Below are positions 34,291 to 44,735 of a DNA stretch of 64,000 bases, one piece after another. The first letter of the stretch is position 1. Every line of letters starts with the position of its first letter. The stretch comes from Cymbidium sinense (Eukaryota; Streptophyta; Magnoliopsida; Asparagales; Orchidaceae): contig CM038229.1 of the NCBI GenBank assembly GCA_021442155.1, positions 72,498,443 through 72,562,442 on the forward strand, read 5' to 3'. The notes beneath the pieces are model-generated. The model did not search any database. It had not been told where the DNA came from and saw only the letters and a program-made list of their open reading frames with translations. A program made the translations under genes and the position numbers.

Positions 34291-35330
34291 AATATTTATA
34301 TAAAGGAAAACAATTATCATTCCTCGATCTTCTCTTAGAGAATTCCTTATCACTGAGCTACATGCTGGGGGTGTAGCTGGTCATTTTGAAAAGGATAAGA
34401 CCATATGTTTATTAGAAAATAGATTTTATTGGCCTTTATTAAAACGAGATGTTAAAAAATTGGTGGCTCAATATTTAATTTGTAAATAGGCTAAAACTAT
34501 CAAACAAAGGTATGGACAATACACTGCTTTACCTGTTCCTTATAGGCCTTGGGAAGACCTATCAATGGATTTTATTCTAGGATTACCTAGGACAGCTCGA
34601 GGACATGATAGTATTTTTGTTGTAGTGGATAGGTTCTCAAAAATGGCTCATTTCTTACCTTGTTCAAAAATGGATGATGCTTCTTATATAGCCAAATTAT
34701 TTTTTAAGAAAATAGTGCAACTCCATGGTCTCCCTTTAACCATTGTTTCTGACATAGATGTTAAGTTTGTCTCATATTTTTGGAAAACATTATGGAAATT
34801 ATTAGGTACCAAATTAAAATTTTCTTCTGCCTTTCACCCACAAACTGATGGACAAACAAAAGTAGTTAATCACACCTTAGGAAATTTGCTTAGATGTTTA
34901 GTAGGTAAAAATTTATGAAATTGAGATTTACATTTACCAACCTCAAAATTTGCCTATAATAGTACTATATCTAGAACTACAAAAAAATCACCATTTGAGA
35001 TAGTCTATGGTCAAAACCCACGATGACCAATAGATGTAGCAAACCTACCATCTCATGTATTTTTTGATGCAACATTCTCATTTGCTAAAGGTTTTCAAAG
35101 CCTCCATGAATATATAGAAAATAAATTACTAGTAATGATAACTATGCTTCTAAGGCAAATCATAATCGCTCAACAAAAAAGAATATAAAGAAGGTGATTA
35201 TGTATTGATTCACATTCAGTTATCAAACTATTATATATAAGAAATTACATGCACGAGCTTGTGGTCCATTTAAAATTCTCAAGAAAATTGGAACTAATGC
35301 TTATCATCTTGATTTTCTGAGATATGCTCA
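34291..35330 (+). pseudogene. Chromovirus integrase, catalytic Glu lost
   Basis: The zinc-binding region is recognisable (ELHAGGVAGHFEKDKT; its CxxC reads ICK followed by a stop). The core is open from 34565 to 34918. It holds [15 protein letters not shown] with the first catalytic Asp, [14 protein letters not shown] with the second, and [16 protein letters not shown]. In that last motif relatives have Glu where this copy has Lys, so the catalytic triad is broken. Further fragments (NSTISRTTKKSPFEIVYG, then the C-terminal part) follow in other frames. Integrase joins element DNA to the host genome. Confidence 0.85.
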
Positions 35331-35404
35331 TTCATCCATATAAATATTGAAGATATTCTATCATATGAAGGAATTAGAAAACCTCCACTTGTTCACCTAA
35401 CTTT

Positions 35405-35740
35405 AGCGGAGATATAGCATACTAGTAAGCCTCTTCCTTTGAAGTTGACTATATTATCACCAAGGAAGCACCCATTAATGTAGCTTCTGAACATTGTTTT
35501 CTTGTTCGTTGGAAGAATACGCCACCAGCTGAAGACACATGGTTGACCCGTACTGATTTGGAGACTTTAACCCCACAATTAGTAGAAGACTTCTTAGATT
35601 TCAACTCTATGGAGCAGAGTTCAATTGAGCCTAGGGGAGTTGATGTAGAACATCATGAGGATCCAGAAATTAAAGCTCAAGGTCCATTTACAAGATCTCA
35701 AGCTAAAGCCCAAGAAAATTCAAGAAAGAAGAAGGCTTAG
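35405..35740 (+). pseudogene. Chromodomain and C-terminal tail running into the LTR
   Basis: VDYIITKEAPINVASEHCFLVRWKNTPPAEDTW, split here only for description, is a chromodomain-like module (residues CFLVRWKNTPPAEDTW are the most typical). It is followed by LTRTDLETLTPQLVEDF and a basic tail ending FTRSQAKAQENSRKKKA with a TAG at 35740. Such domains steer integration towards particular chromatin. The final 100 bases lie inside the 3' LTR, which begins at 35641. The segment from 35468 is open; before it the frame is broken. Confidence 0.75.
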
Positions 35741-36208
35741 CCCATTAGCCTGCTAAGGCCCATTTTATGATTTCATCTTTTATTTATGTAATTTTTAATT
35801 TTCTTCTAAAAACTCCATGTTTGAAATTTTGCATTTAAAAATTTAAAGCATGACATATGAGGTGGTTGAATCCACATAAAATAATAGCATGTGAAATGGG
35901 TGGATGAAATAAAATAATGAGGCAATTTAATGCTTCACATTAATGTGGCCACCCACCTTTCCCTCCATATTTTGAATTCTTTTCTTTTGAAAGATGCTTG
36001 TAATGGCTATAAATAGCCCCTCTTACTAGAATGAAAGAAATCTTTTGGCAATTACAAAATTTTGAGTTATTCTTGTGGGTTGAGAGCTTGGTGGCCAAAC
36101 TTGGCAATCCTTGGTGGGAGCGCTAGTTATCCAACATATCCTCTTCCGTCACCTCCAATTCCCATGTTCTCTCAATCTCATCAAAAGAAAGAACGTCCAC
36201 CTCCATTA
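35641..36208 (+). repeat. 3' LTR of the chromovirus
   Basis: Starts TGATGTAGAACATCATGAGG and ends CCATTA (the CCATCA of the left copy with one change), followed by the ATTAT duplication. Carries the end of the coding frame and its own TATA box. Confidence 0.9.
36007..36016 (+). promoter_or_regulatory. Chromovirus 3' LTR TATA box
   Basis: CTATAAATAG, identical to that in the left LTR; it could drive transcription rightwards into flanking DNA. Confidence 0.7.
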
Positions 36209-36426
36209 ATTATTTGTTTGAGTTGAATTTTTATTAAAAGTTTAGGGCTTATAATTCCATAATCCAAGGTTATGGAAATGCCTAAGAGGTGAGGATTTAT
36301 GCTTATGGCCCATAGAAGGGAGAAGCAACCTCAGAATCTAAAGTTAGGGAGCTTTGGCGAGGGCCAAAAGCACGACCTAAATCTAAGGCAAAAAAGGGTA
36401 TTTAGTTTACCTCCACAAGAGAGGAC
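36209..36426 (-). repeat. Minus-strand LTR fragment, subfamily A (right part)
   Basis: Continuation of 29095-29678. Its reverse complement matches about 43385-43570 of the giant element (CCTCACCTCTTAGG, GAAGCTCCCTAGATTT-like words, GAATTATAAG). It begins with the chromovirus duplication ATTAT and is cut at 36426 by the giant element. The rest of this LTR should lie to the right of the window. Confidence 0.75.
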
Positions 36427-36759
36427 TGTTGACCTCATTTTTAGAATGAGTTCTCAACCCCTCCATCTTAAACATAGGATTTCTCTTAGAATTTAATAGT
36501 TCCTTAGTCTTAAGACACATCTAATGATTAGGTGGACACTCAAACTTATCTCTGGAGACTTAGAAGATTTAGCCATAGGAATATGTTATGCCTTAGGGGT
36601 GTTAGGAAAATTTTCTCAATTTCTCACCCTTAGCTTAGATCATTCATCACCTTCGTTCCTTCAAGTCAAACTCAAAATCAATATTAATTGATTTTCTACA
36701 AACTCAAATCAATTCCATGATTGAAATCCATGATTGAAATCTATGATTGAAACCCATGA

Positions 36760-37270
36760 TCAAAATCCATCAAAAATTCCTAAGTCCAAATTTTGCCTAA
36801 GTCCTTAATCTTCTCTTATGAACTTAACCAAAACTTGATCAAACCATTGCAAACTAATGAGATTTTCTCAACTCTTTTATATTCTCATTTATATTCAGAT
36901 ATATAAATGAAATGTAAATATAAATCAATCAAATCAAACCCTCAAATTAAAATCTCCTTAAGTCATTAATTTTCCATTAATGAACTTAGCCTAAATGTTG
37001 ATCAAACCATATCAAAGTCATGGGATTTTCTCATAACCCATTTATATTCTCATTTATATTCACATATATAAATGAAATATAAATATAAATCAATTAAACC
37101 AAATCCAAAAATTCAAAACCCTACTCCAAATTTTCCTAAGTCCCTTAAATCCTTCTTAATGAACTTAGCCTAAATCATGATCAAACCACTTCAAATCCTT
37201 GAAATTTTCTCATGATCCATTTATATTCTCATTTATATTCATATATAAAAATGAAATATAAATTCAAACA
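36760..37270 (+). repeat. U3 tandem units with a 10-bp hairpin
   Basis: Three units spaced 165 and 179 bases, each with CCTAAGTC...CTTAATGAACTTAGCC..., GATCAAACCA and then TCATTTATAT / ATATAAATGA arms with a 6-nt loop (36885-36910 and 37050-37075 perfect; 37229 damaged). The right LTR has the same block (58836 and 59015). Confidence 0.75.
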
Positions 37271-37609
37271 ATCAAAACCTATTCCGAAAATCAAACTCAA
37301 AGCAACTCAAAATCCAATCTAAGCCTTTCAAGTCAAAATCTTGAACTTAGCTAAAACAATTTCAAATCAAGTCAAACCATTGATTTTCTATCATGGTTCA
37401 ATCAACCCTACAATAATGAGCTTATATATAAATCCAAACTTTAAACAAACAATCAAAACCTAGTTCAAAAATCAAACCCAAAACCTTTTCATATTCTTCC
37501 TTTGAATATGAAATTGTCAAATGGAACAAAACCCATTTGACTTCAAACCACTTGTAAATGGATTTATATTTCAATTATAAGTCCATACACAAGATAAATT
37601 GACTTCAAA

Positions 37610-38405
37610 TCAAGGTTTGACCAAACCATTTGACCCACTTAGGCTCACTTGACCCAAAGTGGCCTAAAGTATCCTTATGAGCCAAATTTTGATCCTAACC
37701 AAATTAGATTGAATCAAACTCATATTTTCCTCTCATCATGATCAACAATCATCATGGGATGATCAATCAATAAAGTTGGGTTAAACCAAGTCAAATCTAA
37801 GGGTTGACCAAGTCAACACTTAACCCAAAATAAAACCTAACATAACCAAATTCCACCATAGGCCAAATTGATTGAAACCATTGATCTAAGTTCACTCATG
37901 ACCAATGTTTGAACTTGACCAAGAAGCATAAACCTAGCCCATTTGAAACTTCTTGACCAAGTTGACCCATTTTGACCTAAAAGTCAAAATGTGTCAAAAC
38001 TTGATCTAAGCCAAATTGATTGAAACCAATGGGTCAAGTCCATTCCAAATCACTTGTGGAACTTGACCAAAGCCTCAATTGACCAACCACTACTTAGACT
38101 CAACATGACCTAAAAGGGTCATATTGAGCCAAAATTAAACTTAACCAAAATTGATTGGAAACAAAGATACCAATCCACTCCATATGACTAACCTAGCCTA
38201 AACCTACCCTTGACCTACCTCAAATAGGTAAATGAAGTCATATGAGCCAAATCCAAAACTATACCAAATTGAATCAAACCAAATCCACCAAAAAATTTCA
38301 AACGGTCATATGAACTGACCCAACCCTTGGTTTAACCCAATTTGACCTATTGGTCAACTTGACCCAAGTTGACCCATTTTGACCAAAATTGGTCAACATG
38401 AGCCA
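37610..38405 (+). promoter_or_regulatory. Cluster of TTGACC (W-box-like) motifs in the LTR
   Basis: At least fifteen TTGACC plus GGTCAA copies in about 800 bases, for example in ACTTGACCAAGTTGACCC-like runs at 37950-37990 and 38340-38400. TTGAC(C/T) is the core of the W-box bound by WRKY transcription factors. The right LTR repeats the cluster at 59400-60030, and the subfamily B LTR has a smaller TTGAC cluster at 25560-25690. The promoter role is inferred. Confidence 0.5.
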
Positions 38406-38858
38406 AACCCTATCAAATGAATTCCAAATCTCATGAAACTTGGACAAACCTAGTTTCTCCACATACCCAACATATCCAAAGTGGAAAAATAATAAAATGA
38501 CCATCCTTCACCTAGGCCATAGAACAAATTTTGGCTTAATCCATGGGTAATTTGGTCATACCCTCTTCACATTCACTTGAGGTTTTCCTAAAAGCTCAAA
38601 GGGATCTAGGGGAGAGTGGTGCACCCAAACCTATGGGTTTAGGTTAGCCCATTTGGTCCATAGACCAAACCCAACCCTTTGGGTCAAATTTGAAAATTCA
38701 AACTCCCTTTCAAACTCAAATTAAGGCACATGGGAGGTTGGAAATCCAAACTTGGTTCAAACCGACCATGTGCACACTCCTAACTGATCACACAACCCGT
38801 TGCCTAAGCTTAATTGGATCAAAATGGCAAGTGCATTGCCGGTCATCCGATCCTTCAA

Positions 38859-38877
38859 GGGGGAGATATACTCCCCC
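38859..38877. repeat. GGGGGAG/CTCCCCC inverted repeat around ATATA
   Basis: GGGGGAG-ATATA-CTCCCCC, a perfect 7-bp inverted repeat. In the right LTR (60488-60505) it is reduced to GGGATAG-ATATA-CTCCCC. ATATACTCCCC may be a core-promoter element; a CT-rich stretch (38890-38910) follows. Confidence 0.5.
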
Positions 38878-39447
38878 TAATTCAATTCAATTCTTACTTC
38901 TCCTCTGTCGATTGAAGCTAAGGAACTCAGATAAATCACCAAAGAGTGCTCCCAAGCTTCTTAAAAAGGATTTGAGAAATCCATTTCTCAATTTTCAAAT
39001 AGTGAAAATAGGGGAGCGCAATCCATTCTCCAACTTCTTCCACACTATAATCCACTGCTCAAAGCACTCAGACCAAATCTTCACCCAAGTTCTTTAAGCT
39101 CTAAAGGCAAGGAGGAGTAATTGATCAAAGTGCAAGCTACCCAAGGAGGATTTGGTCCATACATCATCCACTCAATCCCTAAACTTGAAAGGCTTTTCTA
39201 ACCGCATCTAAGCTTCTCCAAGGGAATCGCACTCATCAAGGTATGGGATTTTTTGACCGTTAAACTCAATGTGGTGTGGAGCTTTGTGAAAAAAATTATT
39301 ACCTCATGGATTTTTGACAGTTGGATTTGCCGCTCTTTAGCTTTAGATGGTGTGGGTTGAGTTTGATTTAAATCCATGCTAGATCGAGCTTGGATCTTCT
39401 CCTTGATCATGGACGATCTTTATTGATCAAGGGAAAGAACTTAGGAG

Positions 39448-39490
39448 ATCTCAGCCATCCATCTGTGCATTTTAGATGGACGGCTGAGAT
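39448..39490. repeat. 17-nt hairpin arms in the left LTR
   Basis: ATCTCAGCCATCCATCT (39448-39464) and AGATGGACGGCTGAGAT (39474-39490) pair at 16 of 17 positions with a 9-nt loop. The right LTR copy (about 61027-61070) is more decayed. Confidence 0.75.
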
Positions 39491-42424
39491 AATTCTACAC
39501 ATTTAGATTTCCTTTTATCCGTTTTAAACCACGGGGAGATCCCTGGCCATCCGATCTTTGATTGGACGACAGGGCACGTGCACTGCTAGTCGCCACCTGA
39601 GATTTGACAACTTAAGTAATCCCCTCACAGCATGACGCATGTAAAGTGCACTGACTCTCGCCGCCACACGTCGCGCCATGAGCCAGGGATAAGTTAGGGT
39701 TAATTAAAATGCCTTAATTAATTTTTATTAATTCAGGAATCTTCCAAAATTCATAACTCCTTCTAAAAAATTCAAAAAATTATGAAATAAAATTCTATGG
39801 AAAGATAATACAACCTAGAATATTTTAAAATTAATTTCATTTTGAGTTTATTTTCTGAATTTGGGTTTTATTGGAAAATTTATTTTGCTAATTACTTTTT
39901 TAAGCTCTAATCTCAAATTTCTTGGGTATGATTTAGGGGATGACTTCTGCCTCTCCTAATTTGCTTGGGATTTGTTGAAGACTTGATTAGAAGAATTGCA
40001 TATGGTTTCCTTAATTACCCTCCTTATGTAATTAAACATAATTAGGGTATGATTAGTGATTTTAACCTATAATTAGGGTTGATTAAGGTTAGATATAGTA
40101 AGTAGGAGGTTTATGGAATAATTTTGTGGCATTTCCCCTAAGATATTTCCTAAACCCCCACTTCTCTCCTTAATCTCCTCTTAATTAAGGGTTAATTAAT
40201 TAATTATCCCCTTAATTAATTTCTAAAAATTCTAAAAAGTTCCAGAACTTAATTAATCTACTTTGGGTAAATACTTAGGTATTTAATAGCCTAAGTTCAA
40301 TTAAGGAAATCAAAACCCAATTTATATGTGTGAAAGGGTGTTTTGAAATTACTTAAGTTAAACCACTTAGCTTAATTAACTTTTAATTGTGAGCCAAATT
40401 GTATTAGGCCTCTTTCTTATAAAGTGCATTGCAAATTTAAATTCCTTGTGGGTTTTATGTCATCTAATTGGCTCATGATTATTTGGTTAACCCTTCTAAG
40501 GTGGTGTAGGTAAGAGTTAATTAAGTTACTTAATTCATACCTTAACCTAATTAACACATAAAAATGGATCTAATTATCTAAAAATTAAACAAAAATATCA
40601 AACACATGTAGGAATGGGTTAGGAACAACAAAGTCATCTCACATTTACAAAATTAACTCAAACTTCAAACTAAACAAAATTCACTTTGAATTCACTTTGA
40701 TTTATTTTAAACATTCTTATTCCATAAGTATGTCTTTAGGATTTAAGTAAAGTGAACTTGTTTATATGCTTTCATTACTTTGAATCTTTCCCAAACATGT
40801 TAAGTTGTATTCCATGTGATTTCATGCATTCATAATTTTAAAATTAAAAATTTAAAATGAAATTATTTACTTTATGTCAAATTTGCATGTGTTGGCTAAA
40901 GTAGAAATATGAGTGGCTATTATCACTACTAAATTCAAATTATTTTCAAAACATATAAATTAAATACCAAATCTGAAAGTATGCTACTTATAATTTAATT
41001 ATGAGTTTGCATGAGATATAACATAAAGGTATGGTGAGCATAGGTTTCCTTTCTTTCTTATGTTGGTATAGTTTTGAATAGGAGTTGGTAAGATGTTGGG
41101 TTCATTTGAAAAGAACCCAACACTTACTTAATTCCATACCCTATTCATCACTATGCTATCACTTAAGAAGGGTTATCTATACTTGCATACATAAATTGCA
41201 TAAATAAATGAATCCATTAAACAACTTTGCATTCTCCTTTCTATTTCATTTCTTTTATACACATGTTTGTATTTAAGGAAAGTGGTATATTAGTCTGACA
41301 ACCCCAGATTGCAGACTTAAGTCTCTAGGTTTTGTACCTTACACTATTGGTTAACAATAGCACTATACTCACTTATGCCTTTCTTACTTTCACGTGTGTA
41401 TGTGAAAATTTAGATATGGAAAACCCTTTCAACTTAAGAAAAATCATGGATATTAAACTTCTAAATTTCCTTAAATGGAATACTTAACATGCATCATAAA
41501 GTGTGTTAAATACTCTCATTTCCATGTATAGATATGCTTAGGGCCCATCCATAAGTATGTTATTTATGTTGGGAAAGAAATGAAGTAATGTGTGCTATGT
41601 GAATTTTGATTCATTTTATTTAATCTTAAAAATGCCTTTCTTTTTTGAATAGGTTTGTTTAGAGTTCATCTAAACTTATGATTAATTAAAATATTTAATC
41701 AAAACATTCACCTAAAGGAAATTAGAATGTGAATCTACTTTAGAAATTAGTTAGGTTAGGGAAGAAAAGAGAAGTTCTCTTCTCTTTCCCTCTCTTCATA
41801 ACCTAGTAATTAATTGTAGGGTCCATTTAAAAATAAGTTAAAACATAAAATAAAATGAACCCAAACTAATTAAACAACTTAAATGAAATCCTCCTCTAAG
41901 TTGATCATGTTCTTTACACCTAGAAAATTTAAACCTAAAGCCATAGCTAAGCACACCACACAAAGCCTTCAAAGCACACACATTAGCTTAAGTCACCACT
42001 TTAGTTAGGGGTGCATGGTTTGATGTTTATTTTATTTTGTGATATATGTTTTAGACTGGATGTTAGGATGTATGCTCAAGAATGAATGGTAGGACTCTTA
42101 GTCTAACTATTCTTCTTTTATATGTTGCTATCATAAATAAAAATATAAATGCTTTTGCTTGCAGGTGCTTTATACCCTTAAGCATAATCCATATTCTAGG
42201 TGGACTTAGTCACCCGTGTGTGAGGTGATATGTCTAATATACATGCTTGAGATTTGTGTGGTTTGTTTTAGCTAACCTTTATTTTATAGGTGTTAGTTAG
42301 ATTTCCAATTTTTTCCTTTCATGTAAATTTGTGTAATTAGAATTTTGGAATAATTATTATGGGGATTAGGATGAGCATTGGTCATAAGATCCTATCTTAT
42401 GCATCATGTGAATCCTTGGAGCAT

Positions 42425-42530
42425 CTACCTTCCAACCATCCAAAAGAAGGAACCAAAAGAAGAAACAAGAAGATAAAAGAAGAAAGAAGAAAAGAAGAAA
42501 GAAGAAAAGAAGAAAGAAGAATAAAGCTTG
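42425..42530 (+). repeat. Purine-only (AAGAAGAAAG)n tract
   Basis: About 100 bases of almost pure A and G, built of AAGAAGAAAGAAGAAAAG. The Lys/Glu/Arg-rich open frame across it (42359-42562) is a low-complexity by-product. It lies in the distal part of the LTR; the right LTR is cut just before it. Confidence 0.8.
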
Positions 42531-44168
42531 AAGACCCCCATAACAATGAGTTCCTTTGTTAATTGTAATTTAATTCATTTGTAATCCATGTTGTATAAGG
42601 GTAGAGCTCGGCTACCCACATTTGATATTTTTAGGTTTGTACGGTGGTGCCCGACCACAATGACCTATTATTCTTTTTATGATTAGCTTTATAAATTGAT
42701 TAATGATTTGTTTAGTTTTTGCATTAAGGGGCATACTTTTCCTAGTTTATTCCTTGCTTTATGTATGTCCTGAATGTGGATTAGGCTCTTTAGGGAAAAA
42801 TAAATCTTTTACCCAACTTAACAACTCAAATTAAAATTAAACAACTCATAACCTCACCTAAAGCTTAGGTTTAAAATCAAGATAAAAGAATTAGCAACCT
42901 CTTAGCTGGATGAGAATTTCTTTAATAATATCATGCACAAATGCATATTATTTCACTCTTGATTAGAGGGATTCCACCTTTTTCAGAGAAACTTGGCTTG
43001 ACTTTTGAGAGCTATGGTGGAAACTCATCTCCTCCCTTCTCGATGATTTTGGCCAATAACGTTATTTCTCATGCATTTGTCATATGAATCCTATTAGCTT
43101 GAGTTAAAATAATTGTCCAAAATGAAAATCAAAATAAAATTTGAATTGCATTAGATTTAGGTCATTTGAAGCATATCCCTTTACATGATCTATACTCTTT
43201 AAGGAGTGAGCTTAAGGACTTAGTCTCTTTCTAAATAAGCAACCCAACTATCTTCCATAAGCATAAAGACTTGCCTAAATGTATTTAAAATCATAGGAGG
43301 AGTTAGTTGGCCACCCCGCGGTAAGTCCAAGTCTCGGTGGTTTGTCCTTTTATGAGGCAAACCAATTATCCATTTTTGCCTTAGATTTAGGTTGTGATTC
43401 CGGCCCTCATCGAAGCTCCCTAGATTTAGGTTCTGAGGTTTCTTCTCCCCTTTGTGGGTCCTAAGTTTAATTCCTCACCTCTTAGGTATTTCCTTAATCT
43501 TATATTAAGGAATTATAAGTCCAAAAATTCTAATGAAAAATTTAACTCAAATAAACTAAATCAATTTCAAAAATGAAAAGCCTAATTATAGGATAGTTTG
43601 AGATTGCTCGCTAGGTTTCCTAGCGTTATGGGCATCTCCTACTTATCTTCCATTTTGGCTTCGATAATAACTCCCTCTTTTGACCAATCCCATTTGATCT
43701 TCAAAAATAAACCAGTTGATTGATGGTCTTTCTTATTGAAGTCTTCAAAGATAATGATAATTTACCTTAATCAAGAGTTTTCCTAAGGAATCCCCATTCC
43801 TTAGGATGTAATTAACTATGGGGACTTGCCCCTCTAGGGAACTTAATGAACCCGATTTAAAATAAATCTTGCTTTACTTTTCCATGTAAAGTAGGGGAAG
43901 AATCTCTGGTACATATGCAAACCCATCATCTTTAGGAGTCCTTATTGAGGTGATTAGATCCATTAAAGGGTAGTGACTTCTATAGCTCAAGATAGTACAC
44001 TATTTCTTTGATGATGTACTCGATCACCTAAATAAGTAAATCTGTGGATCTGTGTGGTGTCTTAACAAGATGAATTTCTATAAGGGTCTTATCCTCTTTC
44101 ATTTCTCACCAATAGATTTGATAGGCGACTCCGATCCCCTCATAGAAATTTTTCTCCATAGATTTTTT

Positions 44169-44186
44169 TGGCAACTCCGCTGGGGA
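44169..44186 (+). other. Primer-binding site of the giant element
   Basis: TGGCAACTCCGCTGGGGA. It matches the TGGCGACTCCGCTGGGGA site used by Ogre-type elements (Arg-tRNA) except for one base. A diverged second copy of the core (GGCGACTCCGATCCCC) lies 35 bp upstream in the LTR. Confidence 0.8.
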
Positions 44187-44735
44187 TGGTTCCTTTCTCC
44201 ATCTTTGATAAATGATCATTGTCTATGAGTATCGATAATGGGTTTGTACTTTAGTATGAATCCAATACTATCCTTCTTTCCGTTGACACTTAGCTCATTT
44301 CATTCTTGAGTTGAGTTGGCCAACATCTTTAGGTTTTAGGACTGCATTCCTTGTTTGTCTTAAAACTCCCGTTGGGTCCTCCAATGGGTAAAATAAAAAG
44401 ATCTAAATAAAAATAGAAAATATATTTTTTTAAGACTTCCTCCTAATCATTTTCATGATAGGAAAATGTTCATCCTAAAATAATAAATCTTCCATAAAGA
44501 ACTTTGCTTTTTCAAAAGCAACTTTTCAAAAATGCACTTAATAAAATATTTTCCACAAAATTTTGTCACCTTCATTTAACAATTCCCATAATTGTTACAT
44601 GTAGGGATTTTCAAAAATAAAACTTACAAAATTTTCCAAATTCACTTTGATGTAGATTTCATTTTCAAAATAAAAAAGAACAATCATCTTTTCAAGAAAT
44701 CACAATCATAATCATAAAGTTTTCAAAAAGCACAC
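44187..44735 (+). other. First part of the leader of the giant element
   Basis: AT-rich and non-coding. From about 44540 onwards A-rich segments like those between the hairpin units appear, so it grades into the array. Confidence 0.6.

Larger units (their letters stand above)
29679..36208 (+). mobile_element. Ty3/Gypsy chromovirus, full length but decayed
   Basis: A 6530-bp element with 556/568-bp LTRs, a perfect 5-bp duplication (ATTAT), an initiator-Met-tRNA binding site and the order gag, protease, RT, RNase H, integrase, chromodomain. The RT stretch ([30 protein letters not shown]) and the chromodomain identify a chromovirus. The C-terminal coding sequence runs about 100 bases into the 3' LTR, as known for CRM-type elements, so CRM is my tentative clade. 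It interrupts a minus-strand LTR of subfamily A, so it is younger than that LTR. Every gene has stops or frameshifts. Confidence 0.9.
36427..44158 (+). repeat. Left (5') LTR of the giant element, about 7.7 kb
   Basis: Starts TGTTGACCTCATTTTTAG. 36427-42401 aligns with 58198-64000 with scattered indels (for example the left copy carries extra sequence around 37870-38120). The 3' boundary is placed just before the primer-binding site, at CTCCA near 44158; it is uncertain by a few tens of bases. No gene lies within; the scattered short frames are chance. Confidence 0.8.

Noticed and set aside
42359..42562. Lys/Arg/Glu-rich frame
   Set aside because: Produced by the purine-only tract within the LTR.
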